A DNA stretch of 64,000 bases, taken from contig NC_084819.1 in the NCBI RefSeq assembly GCF_963583255.1, positions 12,244,471 to 12,308,470 on the forward strand, written 5' to 3'. Source of the stretch: Pyrus communis. Lineage: Eukaryota; Streptophyta; Magnoliopsida; Rosales; Rosaceae. This document shows positions 21,646 to 34,837 of the stretch, one piece after another. Both the position numbers and the translations under genes were made by a program. Every line of letters begins with the position of its first letter. The stretch's first letter is position 1. The notes under the pieces were generated by a model. The model searched no databases, had not been told where the DNA came from, and saw only the letters and a list, made by a program, of their open reading frames with translations.

Positions 21646-22930
21646 GGTTTTTATTACAAATGGTCCCTGAAATTGACCCTCACCATCAAGATGGTTCCTA
21701 AAATTGAAAATCAATGGTGTAGTCCCTGAAAATAGGTGTCACAATTATGTTAAAAAATCTGTTAAGTGCTCATGTGGCACATAAATGGGCCCCATAAGTC
21801 CTTTTTTCCTCATAAATGGTCCTTGAAATTGACCCATGACATCAAAATGGTCCCCAAAATTGATCCACAACATCAAAATGGTTCATGAAATTGAAAATTG
21901 ATCAATGTAGTCCCTCAAGTAAGTATCTCAAATCAATGTAGTCATTCCGTCACAATTCTATAAAAAATTCTGTTATGTGCTGATATAACACATAAATGGG
22001 TCACACAAGTCTAATTAAATTTAAAAAAAAATTACAAATAGGCTTAATAATTTAAGAGTAAAAAAAAAAAAATTGTCAACCCAAAAACCCAATCTTGCAA
22101 TCACTTCCGATCCCAATCCACATTTCTTTACCTCCTTCACTCTCTATTCTCTAAAAAAAAATTAATAAAATAAAATAAAATCTCAATACACTCTTCTTTA
22201 CACACTTCGACACTCTTCACCGAATTGAACCTAGATCGAGATCACCTTTAGTGACAGCTCGGTGCATTGGCAACGACTTCTGGGACATCACTGTTGACAT
22301 TTAGGCGATCAACATCCTCACTATCTTAATCTTGGAGAGTTTGTTCGGTGCTTCTCTAGTGGTCTGGTGATGCAAAGAACGACGAGGTCTTCCTTGAGAT
22401 AATGAGGTTATAACTGAGGCATGTCCATTGTTGGTTGAAAACTATTTCCACACCCCCTCTTAGGCCTTGGTTAAGCCTTGTGCCTTTGAGAATTTATGGA
22501 AGGGAGCTCTCTTCGGAGTAGGCTCTACTATAAGAAAAAAAAATTCCATTGTACAAAAAGGTATTTAAACAACTTTTTTAATTAATTATTAAACCTACAT
22601 CAGCACATAACAATTTTTTTTACAGAATTGTGATGGAATGATCATATTGATTGGCGACACCTATTTTCAAGGACTACATTGATTGATTTTCAATTTTAGG
22701 GACCATATTGATGGTGTGGGTCAATTTCAGGGACCATTTGTGATAAAAACCCGTAAATCTTGTGGGGCCCATTTATGTGCCACATCAGCACTTAATAGAA
22801 TTTTTAATAGAATTGTGATTGAAGGACCACATTAATTTGCGACAATTATTTTTAGGGACTACATTGATTGGTTTTTAATTTCAGGGACCATCTTGATGGT
22901 GATGGTCAATTTCAGGGACCTTTTTAAAAG
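21646..22930. mobile_element. nested foldback elements of one family
   Basis: Two inverted pairs share the same terminal motif, 'acaaatggtccctgaaattg' and its inverse 'caatttcagggaccatttg'. The outer pair covers about 21646-21800 and 22753-22930, including 'tgtggcacataaatgggccc' and 'gggcccatttatgtgccac'. The inner pair covers about 21801-22020 and 22570-22752, including 'cacaattctataaaaaattc'. The centre (22060-22560) is less AT-rich and may contain captured host sequence: 22250-22300 reads ARCIGNDFWDITVDI before a stop. Long TIRs suggest a Mutator-like origin. No transposase. Confidence 0.6.
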
Positions 22931-22965
22931 ACGGAAATAAAGCAAGCATTCGTATAATTTAATTT

Positions 22966-23203
22966 TGTTGTAGCCTATTTTCTCTAGAGGGGTGCGGCAA
23001 AGCATAGAGAGAGAAAAAATTGTGGAATTCTAGGGATGATAATTTTCTTCGCATGTGCCTTTATTTATTGTAAACCAAGGAGAGAGAAACTTGTCATCCA
23101 AGTAATGAAAGTCTTAATAAAAAAATAATCATCATCATAAAGAGTAAACAAATATGCCAAGGATTTATACAATCATACTTATACTAGGATTTATGTTACA
23201 ACA
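22966..23203 (-). repeat. 3' LTR of the minus-strand Copia remnant
   Basis: In plus-strand reading it begins TGTTGTAGCCTAT and ends TTATGTTACAACA. It corresponds to the LTRs at 27401 and 34390 read in reverse ('gattgtataaatcc', 'taggccacaaca' type ends). The adjoining 'ttcccctttgatt' is the reverse complement of a purine tract, as expected next to a 3' LTR. Confidence 0.65.
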
Positions 23204-26200
23204 TTCCCCTTTGATTGTGTAAATACTCAAGTAGATGTCACATCACATCTTTATAGATGATGGATAAACAGTTGATGAAGTTGATGACACAGTGGTTGAA
23301 TGCTAGTCTCAAAGTAAACCCTGAAGGAATGCATAAAAGGTAAAACTCACAAAATTTCGCTATGGTAAAACTCACGATAGGTTAAAACCCATAGTCTAAG
23401 GAGAAAAATGAGAACTTGCATTCAACTGAAAACTAAATGTCTTCTAGATGAAAGTAGAACACACAAGGGTATGGCCTGGCCAAAATATGTGTCTCATTAA
23501 AACCTTGTTAGATAGCAAAAATTCAAAGAGAAAAATGCTCTTAATCGTAGGAAAAAAAGTACATTAAGATCAAGTGAGTATACTTCGGGAAACTCCCCAT
23601 GAGTTTGACAAACTTCAAAAATAAGAACTACAAGGACTTCAAATCAGATAATTTATGCACACCGATTTCTTAAACAAGCTTCTGAAAAGTAGACTTTGGC
23701 AGTGACTTTGTGAAAATGTCGGCTAGGTTGTCCTAGGAACGGATATGCTTGACTTCAATGTTCTTATACTTTTGTTGTTTATGTGAATAGAAGAATTTCA
23801 GTGCAATGTGCTTGGTGTTGTCTACTTAGATGCATCCCTTCTTAATCTGGTCGATACATGATGTGCTATCTTCATAAATCATTGTAAGGATGTCAATGAC
23901 GGAAGAATATATGCATCTGTTTAGAATATGTTATGCAATTGCTCTTAGCTAGAAGCATTCACAAGTAGCTTCATGCATGGCAAGAATCTTAGCATGGTTC
24001 AAAGAAGATGCAGCTAAGATTTGCTTGATTAACATCTAAGATATTGTGGTGTCTCTAATGGAAAATACATAACCTGTTTGGGAACATGCCTTGTGTGGGT
24101 CAGATAAAAAACTCGTGTCAGCACAACCAACAAGGCAAGAATCAACCTGAAGACCGAGGGCTCATCTCGAAAAATCGTAGATGGTAGAACAAACCCAAAT
24201 CCAAAGTACTCTTAAGGTAACGGAGGATGTTTTTCACATTCCAGTGTTTGCGTGTAGGCTCGTTGCTATATCTTGCCAAAATATTAATAGGAAGAAGATG
24301 TTCGGTCTAGTAAACTAAGTTATGAACAATGCACTAAGGTATGGAACCTCAGGCTCCAAAACCTCTTACTCGTCGTCTTTAATACCTTTTTTAATCTGCC
24401 ATTTGAACGACCATATAAGTACTTGAAGGCTTCACTTTAACCTTGTTAAACTAACATAACATCTTCTATGTATAATTCGACTGAAGTTCCAGAATCATCC
24501 GAACAATACTCGATTTCCATGCCGAGACAAATCAAGTTTTATCAAGATATTTCATCTCATATTCTGAATTTAGGCGCGTGACGGTTTTCTTAAGCTCTTT
24601 AAGAGTTCTAATGAGTTTCATGTTGTCGTCAAAGACTGCAACGATCGCAAATCCAGAATGTCACTTCTTAATGAACACACATAGGCTAGTTCGTGTTCAT
24701 ATATCCCTGACTAACCAAATACTCACTCAAACAGTTCAGATTGTTTCAATTTGTAGAGTGAACACCTCAATCTAATCGATAGGGTGTTCCATTCTTTAAG
24801 AACTTTCATGTAGATTTCCGTATTAAGATCCCATAGAGATACACGGTTACCATGTCCATGAGTTTCATACTCTTTTATTGGCAACTACTAAATTAATAAG
24901 GTAGCGAAAAGTTATGACGTTCATTAAGGGAATACGTCTCTTCGTAATCAATCTAGGGTGTAGAAAAAAGCCTTGTGCTATGAGGTGTGCTTTGTACCGT
25001 ATTATTTCATTTTTCTAATTATGTTTCATTATGAAACCTACTTGTAGCCAACAAGCTTCACATGTGATGGTTGGAATTACAGGCCCAAACACCTTGTGTT
25101 TCGCAAGTAAATCAAATTCAACCTAGATTGCTTATTTCTAGTTTGACCAATTTGCTCTACGTCAATGCTCACCAACAAATGTAGTTCAATCTCATCGGTC
25201 AACATAATATAAGTAGCTAATGTGTAGGCGATGACATCGTCGACTATATTCACAGTCTAATTCCAAACCTCATCCAGACTTGCATAGTATACCAAAATTT
25301 CATGATTCTCGGGAGGTAGATGTGCCTGTTCCAGGACACTTTTGTAATCTAGAATAACCTTATACATTGAAATGGTTAAGTAGATGATCCATCGGATTCA
25401 CACTAGGTACACTCGTTTGTGCCGAATTCCTTTTCCAAGGTTGTAAAGCCTTTGAACTAATTGGTATGCCATGCATGCTTCAAGATGAGAGCAGAGGATT
25501 GGCTGACCGCCAATGTAGCGGACTATGCAACAAATGTGTCCAACCGTCCTTCGTGGGTGGCTCATCCTTTAGGGGTGATGTTTCGACGTACGTTTGGTAC
25601 TTCTATCTTTGCAGGCGCGTTTAGAGTAGGTATATATGATCTTGTCATTTTGGCTAGATCATTAAAATCATCAGGCATGCTTTGAGCAACGCTCTTAAAG
25701 ATCTAAGATTCTTTGCATGTCAATTTCAGACTTAGCAGTGCGGGGATAGATATGACATAGTGGGTTAGTCCACGACAATTCGCAGGTTCTTCAAGAATGT
25801 TAATGTTCTTATATCTCTTTAGCAACAGGAAGACTATCTCATCAAAGTGACAATTCACAAAATGTATGGTAAAGAGAACGCATGTCAAAGGCTTTAAATA
25901 GCGAATGATTGAAGGAGAATCATAACTGACATTTTTCACATATCCTTCTATGAGGACCCATTTTGGTACATAGTGGTAGCATTATTGACACATAAATTAC
26001 ACACTCAAATACTCATTAGTGTGAGACATTAGGCTCGTATATAGTAACCAACTATGATGGTGAATAAGGTTGGTGGCAAAGAGTCTCAGGCGACTCAACA
26101 TGGCTGCTTGCAAAATTGCATAGCTCAAAGTAGATTTCAGAAGCTTAGTGCGCATGAACAAAGTCCAATTGATTAATTGAAAAAGCTTAATGAACACTTC

Positions 26201-27190
26201 TGCTAGGCCATTTTGGGCATGAACATGAAGTACATGATGTTCAACTTTAATCCCAACTGATATGCAATAATCGTCAAAAGTTTGCAACTTAAAATCTCCA
26301 ACATTATCTAGTCGAATTGACTTAATTGAATAATCAGGAAGGTGACCAAGGGCTTAATAATTTATGGCAGGAGTTTCGCAGAGGTGGCGGCATGTGTGGA
26401 TAGGTAAACATGTGACATTATTTTGATGCATCAGTCAACACCATAAAATATTTATGTGGTCCGCATGGTGGTTGGATAGGTCCATAACTGTCCCCTTGAA
26501 TCCTTTAAAGAAAGGTTTTAGGGTCCCTCTCGAACTTTGTCCAAAGATGGGTGAGTAATAAACTTACATAAATAATAAGCTTTGCAGTGACCACTGCCAA
26601 GAATGATGTGCTTACTTTGGGTAAGCGAATACCCGTGTGTAACATCGAGGATACGGTACATCATCATAGTTCATGAATGTCTCAATTGATCATGCCAAAT
26701 CATATTTTCCAATGCAAGTCCACTCATAGTGTCAGCTATATAGTTGGCTTGGGGGGTGAATGGTGATTATGTAGAACCATTCGAAAGGCACTCCATTTTC
26801 TCATAAAATACATTTTTGGCCATATTCAAGTGAAGCTTGTTGCCTAGAAGGGGGCGGGCATAATAACTATATATACCCCTTTCTTTATGTTGTTACCAGT
26901 GTTTTCAAGTGCATAGGAATTCATCTCCATTTTCTTCAGTGGTTAAAACGTGATAATTATTATCCCAAATACCTTTAAGGCTCAACAACGTTCTTTCGGA
27001 GCAAGGAGAAGTGCCTTTTAATGGTTAATTCAGTATTATTTGGACAACAAGGTACGCGCAGTGTTATATCCCTCAATCAAATTGGGTGAACTTGAGAGGG
27101 TCGTCAGAGGTGGATTCTTAGGTAGGAAGTTAGTAAAATAGTGACGTTCAACCAAATGGTGTGTGTAGGCGCACTATATGGAAGACAACT
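22966..27190 (-). mobile_element. truncated Copia retrotransposon, minus strand
   Basis: Read on the minus strand, the order is: protease region (about 27150-26900, matching 30530-30710 of the plus-strand element), GAG-pre-integrase motif HDQLRHS (about 26690), integrase with GDSYGPIQPPCGPHKYFM (about 26480) and TFDDYCISVGIKVEH (26280-26230), a segment YDSPSIIRYLKPLT (about 25915), reverse transcriptase (about 25200-24400), an RNase H region near 24120 (motif like SCLVGCAD), then the 3' LTR at 22966-23203. The gag gene, 5' LTR and primer site are missing beyond about 27190. Frames are broken throughout. It is the same family as the neighbour at 27401, in opposite orientation. Confidence 0.7.
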
Positions 27191-27400
27191 AACTTCCCCA
27201 CAAGACATACCTAAAAATAAATTAATTGAAATTGTCACATGGATAAGGTAATAATTTATTCAAAATTAATATACCTATATTTTTCATATAAATACAGATA
27301 TATTATTTATACACATATCTAATACCAACAAAAGTGTCTAATATGTGTATTAATACATGTAATATAATTTACCTACAATAATAATGTAATTTCACAAAAC
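27191..27400. repeat. AT-rich repeat between the two Copia elements
   Basis: Contains 'aatttacctacaataataatg', related to the repeats at 4840-5032 and 34640-35890. The plus-strand Copia inserted into it at 27401, after AAAAC. Confidence 0.45.
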
Positions 27401-27650
27401 TGATATAAACTTTGTATTTAAGTATGATTGTGTAAATCCTAGATTACAACTGATTCTAGTTATTCTTCCCTATTAGGACTTGTATTCCTTGGAGGAGAAG
27501 AATTCTTCATTCCCTTATTACTATAAATAAAGGCACTCCATAGGGGGAATAACACATCCTTTACACAATCCTACAAACACATCTCTCTCCACACTCTCTC
27601 TCTCTGTCGTGCCATCTCTCTCCCTTGTCAGTTAAATATAGGCCACAACA
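27401..27650 (+). repeat. 5' LTR of the Copia element
   Basis: A 250-bp repeat with TG..CA ends. It contains a TATA-like 'actataaataaaggc' at about 27520-27534 and a CT-rich transcribed part, so U3 and R can be placed. Matches 34390-34636 with scattered substitutions. Confidence 0.9.
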
Positions 27651-29248
27651 TGTTATCAACATGCTCCTACCGTTGAGCTTAGGAATCTGACATGAATAGA
27701 AGTTTTCTGCATCAAACAAGTTCATCAATATCATCACGCAATCAAGTTCCTTCAAAACAACAGTTTTTATCCCTATATTTTTGAAGCCTTGATAGCATGA
27801 ACATTCATAACAATGCATAACCCAACTCTACATTTTTCAAATTTTAGATTCTACATAAATTGTGTATGTATTATATCCCATAACTATTGAATTATGTGTT
27901 GATATTGCCATGAATTGTATCAAATATCTGTTCACACATTAAATTATATGTTGCATATGCATGAAATTGAAATAATTTATAATCTTGAAATTGGAAGAAA
28001 ATAAAATAAAATAAAAACATAACAAATTTTAGGTTTTTTTTTTTTTTTCAAACCCCTATGGCAGTGGCCTGAAGTCGTTCCACCATCGAGCTTTCCCCAA
28101 GCCAAAGCCACAGGCTCCAAGTTTGAAACCCAGAAAACCTGACGCCTTCAATGGCCCGCATCCTAACCTTGCCCTCGGGTCATCGTCTTAATGACCTGAA
28201 GATCGTTCCGTGATGATTTTTGATCGAGATTCGTTCGCATCTCATCAATTTTTTTTCTTTCAAAATTTTGATTTAATTTTCCTAGGGTTTCTAAAGCGTT
28301 GAGAATTTTTACTCTTCATTCACCTTTATAGATCGTCATCGAACCCATGGTTTTTCTTGCCGTGATTTTTATGCCATGACATGACCACTTGCAGTGGTGG
28401 CACCGGTTCTCTTCTCTGGCGAGTTCATCTAGCTTGTGTTGAGGTGTCTGGTTCAATACCTTAGCCTACTTGGGCATAACCTATTCTCAGTGAGCACCAG
28501 CCCTTTTAGGCTTTGGAGTTCATCTCGGCCCAACACTGACCTTCTTAGACACAGTGTCTCTGTGTTTCACACCATAGTGGAACACAATCCGCGATGCTAT
28601 TACAGTTTCACTGCACTGCATTGCACCCTATCCCAGCCTATGCGCTGGTGTATCTGTCTCCACGAAGCACCAGATCAGAGCCCATTTGGGCCTCTATCTT
28701 TGGGCTTGCAATTGTAGCCCATTCATGTGATGTTGGGCTCGCTTGCATGCTAGACACGTGCCTACTACACCCCAGTTTTGGGACTGGACCTCACAACACC
28801 AGTTCATTCTGCCCACCTGTTGGCTTTGGTCCAAATTTTTGGGCCCTGAATTTAATTGCCTATATTTTTTAGGCACATTGGGTTTTATAATTTTTCACCC
28901 ACACTTTAATTTTGGCCCGAAGTCCAAATAATTAATTCAATTATAATTCTAGACCTAAAGATCTATTTGTATATTTTCTCTATATATACATATTTGTGTT
29001 TCTCTGCAAGAAAATATGAACTTGAAGTTCATAATTCTTTCAAAACCTGAAGTTTCTAGAAACATGCCTTGTTTAAAAACATGAAGTTCTTCTTAAAAAC
29101 ATCACCCACGAAACCCGAAGTTCTTTTCATGTAAATTTAAACTAATACATGTCTATTAGAACCTATATGTTCTACTCCTATGTGAATGTATTGATTTTTT
29201 CTCCATTGCACTAATCACATCTTGTCCATTTATTTTGGTGATAGGAAC

Positions 29249-32200
29249 ATGTCTAATTTGAACAAACTTGACTTCACTGCTTTAAAGGTCTCTGGAAGAA
29301 ACTACCTCAAGTGGGTCCAAGATGTGAAGCTCCACCTCACTGCAAAGAATTTGCGTCTCACCATTGAAGATTAGATGGAGAACTCGGTTGGCGAAGCTGA
29401 GAAAGCCACTGTCATGATCTTCATCTGAAGACATATTAATGGCACACTACAAACCAAGTACCTAACTGAGAAAGATCCACGAGCACTTTGGGTCGCTTTG
29501 GCTGATTGCTTTGATCACCAAAAGAACATCTTTTTGCCTGAAGCAAGATATGACTGGCAACATCTGCGTTTCTAAGACTTTAAGTCTGTGAATAAATATA
29601 ATTATGAAGTTTTTCGAATCCGATCAGTTCTCAAGTTCTGCAACGAGAACTTGACCGAAGATAGAGAATACCTATTTGGCCTTCTCTACTACCAACATTA
29701 TCCTGTAGCAACAATACAGCGCTCAGAAGTTCACTAAGTTTTTGGATTTGATCTCTGTTTTGCTTATCGCTGAAAAGAAGAGTCAGTTGTTGATGAAGAA
29801 TCATAAAGCTCAACCTACTTGGGCAACTGCTGTGCCTGAAACATAACAGCACAAACCAATGCCCAATGCCCCAACATAGGCGTGGTAAGGGCGGCTAGAA
29901 GCCACCCCATCAAGGTCAATAGGGCCAAGGCCCATCTTAAGGGGGAAACCAAGCTCAGAAGTGCCCTAACCTCACTTCCAAGGCCCCAAACTTCAACAAT
30001 AAGGGGAAAGCACCTAAAATCAGGGATGCGGACATGTGCTACCATTGTGATTCAAAAGACCATTGGTCCTGTGTTTGTTGTACTCCCCAGAAGGTTGTAG
30101 CTGAATATCATTCTCGTCGTAAGAACTTTGAATCAAACTTTATGCAAGTGGATGAACCCAAGAGTACCAAGATGTAGGTTTCTGACTTTCAGGAAGCTAT
30201 TACCGCTATGGAAGATTAGACAAAAACTATTTTTAGTTGCATTTAGACCCTTGGGGGCCATATTCTACATAATGGTCGACTATTTTCCTTTATGTTTAGA
30301 TTATTTGTTAGTGATTTGTTTTAGGATATTAAGTTTTTAATTACCATCTTTGAATACTTAAATTATTTTGAATGGATATTTGTTTTAAGAATTTTTATGC
30401 ATGTAACCGATTCAAATTAATTTTTATTTCTATGTATGACTAATGGAAAAGTTAGTTGTCTGGCAGATAGCGCAACCATGCACACCATTTTTCGTGAACT
30501 CATCTATTTCTCTAACTTCATACCTAAGAATGCACATCTGACGACCTTTTCAGGCCCATCCAACCTAATCGAAGGATACAGTAAGGCATGTATAATGTTG
30601 TCCAATGGTACAACCTTGACCATTGATGAGACACTTTATTCTGCATGTTCCAGAAAAACGTTATTGAGTTTCAAGGACATTAGAGATAATAATTACCACG
30701 TTGAAACCATGTAGAAAATGGAGTTCAATTTTTGTGCATAACTTCCTACAAATATGGCCAGAAGCGTATTCTAGAGAAGATTAAGCGTATCTTGAGTGGT
30801 CTGTATACTATGACCATATGCCCTATAGAGAACCACTATGTGGCCAACCTTACCTCTGTGATTGTGCGTGAAATTACACTTTGGCATGATCGTTTGGGAC
30901 ACCCTGGACAAAAAACGATGCGCCATATCCTCAAATCATCACATGGGCATCCACTAACTCGAAGTTTAGATTCGATTCAAGGAATTGCATGTCAAACCTG
31001 CTCGATGGGAAAGTTTATTATTAAGCCTTCTTATGACAAGATTCGTTCGAATCTTCCTTTTTTTTTTTACAAAGGATTCAAGGAGACACTTGTGGACTGA
31101 TTCACCCTTTCTACGAACCATTTAGATATTTTATGGTTTTGGTTGATGCTTCCACATGTTGGTCACACGTGTGCTTGTTGTCCACAAGGAACATAACATT
31201 CTCCAAATTGTTGGCTCAAGTTATCAAGCTTATGGCTCTCCACCTTGTTTATCCAATCAAATCTATTCGATTGGATAATGCTGGAGAATTCATATCTAAA
31301 ACTTTTGATGACTATTGCATGTCGGTTGGGGTTGAAGTTGAACATCTAGTACTCCATGTTTACGCCCAAAAAGCCTGGCAGAGACATTCATTAAGCGCTT
31401 ACAAATGATTACTCGATATGTGCCAAGCTCCTGATCACTGCTTGAGGGCCATACAATATTACACACAACCATGTTGGTCTGCCTGAGGCTTGTTGTGACC
31501 CAACCATATAGTGTCATTCAGTTGGTTACTAGATACGAACTCGACATATCACATCTGCACGTTTTTTGTTGTGCAGCTATGCACCGATTTCACCATCATT
31601 ACGTACAAAAATGGAGCTCAACAAAGGATAAGAATCTATGTAGGATATGATTCTCCTTCGATCATTCGTTACTTATAACCTTTGACAGGCGCTCTATTTA
31701 CTGCTCGTTTCGTGGATTGTCACTTCAATGAGATAGTCTTCCTATCGTTAGGGGATAAGAACGTCAACGTTCCTGAAAAATAACGTGAATTGTTATGGAC
31801 GACTCCCACTTTGTCTCATTTGGATCCCCAAACCACTTAGTCTGAAATAGAAATGCAACGCATATTAGATATTCAAAGCGTAGCTCAGAGCATGCCAGAT
31901 TCTTTCACCAATCTAGCGCAAGTGACAAGATTACATATTCCAGCTGCGAATGTGCCTACAAAGATAGATGTACCAAATGTACAACGGACTTCCCTTCTGG
32001 AGGCCTAAGAAGTCACTTTGGCCGATCCACATACATTAGCAACTAGCCAATCCTCTGTCCCTACAAAAAAAGAGTGGCATACCACTTGGTTTAAAAGATT
32101 CACACCCCTGGAAGAAGAAACCTATTACACAAGCTCTTCCTGAGCCTACTGTGAGTCTGACTATCGCCTACTCATTCTATCCAACTCATGAGGAAATTTT

Positions 32201-33933
32201 AGATAATGGAAGCATCCTTGAAACGACGAATCCACCACTTGAGAATCGAAAGATCTCGGTCCATTATGCTAGCTTGGATGATGTTTGGTGTAGAAATTAG
32301 ATGATCATCGACAATGCGTTAGGATATGCAGTAACTACTGAGATCATATTAAGTGATGACATTGAACCCTGTTCCGTTGATAGATGTCGACGTAGAACTG
32401 ATTGGTCAAACTAGAAACAAGCAATCTAAGTCAAACTCGATTCGCTTGCAAAACCTAAGGTGTTTGGACCTGTAGCTCCTACTCCTCCATATATGAAGCT
32501 CGTTTGCTATAAGTGGGTTTTTGTTCGGAAGTGTAATGAGAAGAACAAAATTGTATGTTACAAAGCTCGTCTTGTTGCACAAGGCTTCTCACAACACCCC
32601 AGGATTGACTATGACGAAACTTATTCACCCATTATGGACGTGATTGATTTTCGCTACCTTATCAGTTTGGTAGTTTCCGAAAAACTGAGTATGTAGTTAA
32701 TGGACGTAGTAACTGCATACCTCAATGGGGATCTTGATACGGAAATTTATATGAAAGTTCCTAAAAGACTTACATTGACTGGATCAAGTATTTACAAACT
32801 CTGGAACACGTTCTCAATTCGGCTAAGGTATTCACTCTACGGTTTGAAGCAATTCGGAATAATGTGGTATAATTGTCTAAGTGAGTATTTGACTAGTTAG
32901 GGATATGTGAACAACAAACTATGCCATTGCGTGTTCATTAAGAAGTCACATTGCGATTTTGTGATTGTTGTAATTTATGTCGACGACATGAACCTCTCTT
33001 GAAGTGCTTAAGAGAATTGCCACGCACCTTAGGTTAGAATTTGAGATGAAAGATCTAGGAAAGACTTGATACTGTTCTTGAGATAGAGCATCGTTCAGAT
33101 GGAATTTTAGTACATCAAATGAACTACACCCAGAAGGTGTTCTACCACTTTAACGAGGATAAAACGAAGCCTTTGAGTACTCCTATGGTCGTTCGATCGC
33201 TAAATGCAAAACGAGATCCATTTCTTCTGAAGTAGGATGATGAAGAGATTTTGGAGCCTAAAGTTCCTTATCTAAGTGCGATAGGCGCTTTATTATATTT
33301 AGCTCAATGCACTAAACCAGACATCTCCTTTACTGTTAATCTTTTGGCAAGATACAGTAATGCACCTACACGCAAACACTAGATTGGTGTTAAATACATC
33401 TTTCATTACCTTAAGGGTACGACAGATCTAGGTTTCTTCTATCCCTACGGATCCTCAAGTGATGTCGCACCCCTTTTTCTCGAGTTGATTCTTGCCTTGT
33501 TAATTATGCCAATGCATGATACTTATCTAATTCGTACAAGATGCATTCACAAACAGGTTATGTCTTTAACATTTGAGGCACCTCAATCTCTTGAAGGTCA
33601 ACCAAACATACCTTAGTTGCCATTTCGTCTAACCATGTTGAAGTTCTTGCCTTACACGAAGCAACTCGAGAATGCTTCTGGTTGAGAGCAGTTGTGGGTC
33701 ATATTCGAAGCTCCTGCGATCTTTACCTCGTCGTTGACGTCCCAACAACGATCGATGAAGACAACGTAGCATGCATCAAACATCTTAAGAAGGGTTGCAT
33801 CAAAGGAGACAACACCAAACATATTGTGCCGAAGTTCTTCTTCTCACATCAACAGCAAAAGCATCAGAAGATTGAAGTCACACAAATCTATTCACAAGAC
33901 AATCTGACCGACCTATCGAAGGATGGTTCATAA
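29249..33933 (+). pseudogene. broken gag-pol of the Copia element
   Basis: Gag begins at 29249 (MSNLNKLDFTALKVSGRNY) and meets a stop after about 41 codons. A later gag zinc knuckle of the form C-x2-C-x4-H-x4-C lies at 30037-30078 in another frame. The protease motif DSATMHTIF is near 30468. LWHDRLGHPGQKTMRHIL followed by CQTC (about 30870-31005) is the integrase zinc region; LVDAST (31136) and SIRLDNAGEF (31264) hold catalytic Asp residues of the integrase core. Reverse transcriptase covers 32460-33000 with WVFVRKCNEKNKIVCYKARL, MDVVTAYLNGD and YVDD (32976-32987). RNase H ends near 33933 (IKGDNTKHIVPKFFF). Pieces lie in all three frames with in-frame stops, so no functional polyprotein is possible. 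Confidence 0.85.
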
Positions 33934-34389
33934 GCTTGTTCAAGGAATAGGTATGCGTAAACTTTATGAGTTGTAACATTGTTAGTTCTCTTTGGACTTA
34001 TGTCAAACTAAGGGGAGTATCATGAAGTATACTTACTTGATTTTAATGTACTCTTTTCCCTACGATTATGAGCATTTTTCCCTTTGGGTTTTTGTTACTT
34101 CACGAGGTTTTGACGAGGCACCCACCTTGAGTTAATCATATCCATGATAACGTCCTATAGAAGTTTCATTTGATTTCGCATTTCTCAAGCATTTTTCTTT
34201 AGACTATAGATTTTGTCCCTACTCAGGTTTTTGCCATAACCATTTGTTTTTTTGTGAGACATAGTTCCATATGCAAGTTCCTATCTTATTTGAAGCTAGT
34301 GTGATCCCATAATCAGTGCCGACGAGTCGATTTCCTCAAACTCTACATGATGCAGAATCTACTTGAGTATTTACACACTCAAGGGGGAG

Positions 34390-34636
34390 TGTTAAAAACT
34401 TTGTATTTAAGTATGATTGTGTAATCCTAGATTAGATTTGATTCTAGTTATTGTTCCCTATTAGGACTTGTATTCCTTGGAGGAGAATGATTCTTCCCGC
34501 CCTTATTACTCTAAATAAAGGCACTGTGTAGGGGAAATAACACATTCTCTACACAACCCTACAAACACGTACCTCTCGACTCTCTCTCTTAGCCATGCCC
34601 TCTCTCTCCCTTGTTAGTTAAATATAGGCCACAACA
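34390..34636 (+). repeat. 3' LTR of the Copia element
   Basis: A 247-bp repeat starting TGTTAAAAACTTTG right after the purine tract and ending 'ggccacaaca', followed by the target duplication AAAAC. Confidence 0.9.
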
Positions 34637-34641
34637 AAAAC

Positions 34642-34798
34642 CAAATTTTGTCTCACCTACATGTCATTTTAGCATATATCAAATATTAATTTTTTTTTTT
34701 AAAAAAAAAAACCTATCTTCCCACTCCCACTTTCTCGGCCTCTCTCATTTCCATTTAAAAAATAAATAAAAATATTTACACATATAAAGTATTTAGAC

Positions 34799-34837
<39 letters not shown>

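Larger units (their letters stand above)
27401..34636 (+). mobile_element. Copia LTR retrotransposon, complete in outline but degenerate
   Basis: The element is bounded by two LTRs (27401-27650 and 34390-34636), both starting TG and ending 'ggccacaaca'. AAAAC flanks both sides (27396-27400 and 34637-34641). A purine tract 'ctcaagggggag' lies directly before the 3' LTR. After the 5' LTR comes 'tgttatcaacatgctcc', which is not a clean initiator-Met primer site. Gag, protease, integrase, reverse transcriptase and RNase H appear in the Copia order. Stops, frameshifts and diverged LTRs (roughly 85-90% alike by eye) mark it as old and inactive. Confidence 0.9.

Noticed and set aside
25461..25685. 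A plus-strand frame of 74 codons
   Set aside because: It is the complement of the minus-strand Copia pol region and has no independent support.
27651..27672. A standard initiator-Met primer site after the Copia 5' LTR
   Set aside because: The sequence 'tgttatcaacatgctcc' differs from TGGTATCAGAGC at several positions, so the primer tRNA cannot be assigned.
28436..28931. Several overlapping frames of 60-93 codons on both strands
   Set aside because: They lie in the untranslated leader of the Copia element, between the 5' LTR and gag, and show no known domain.
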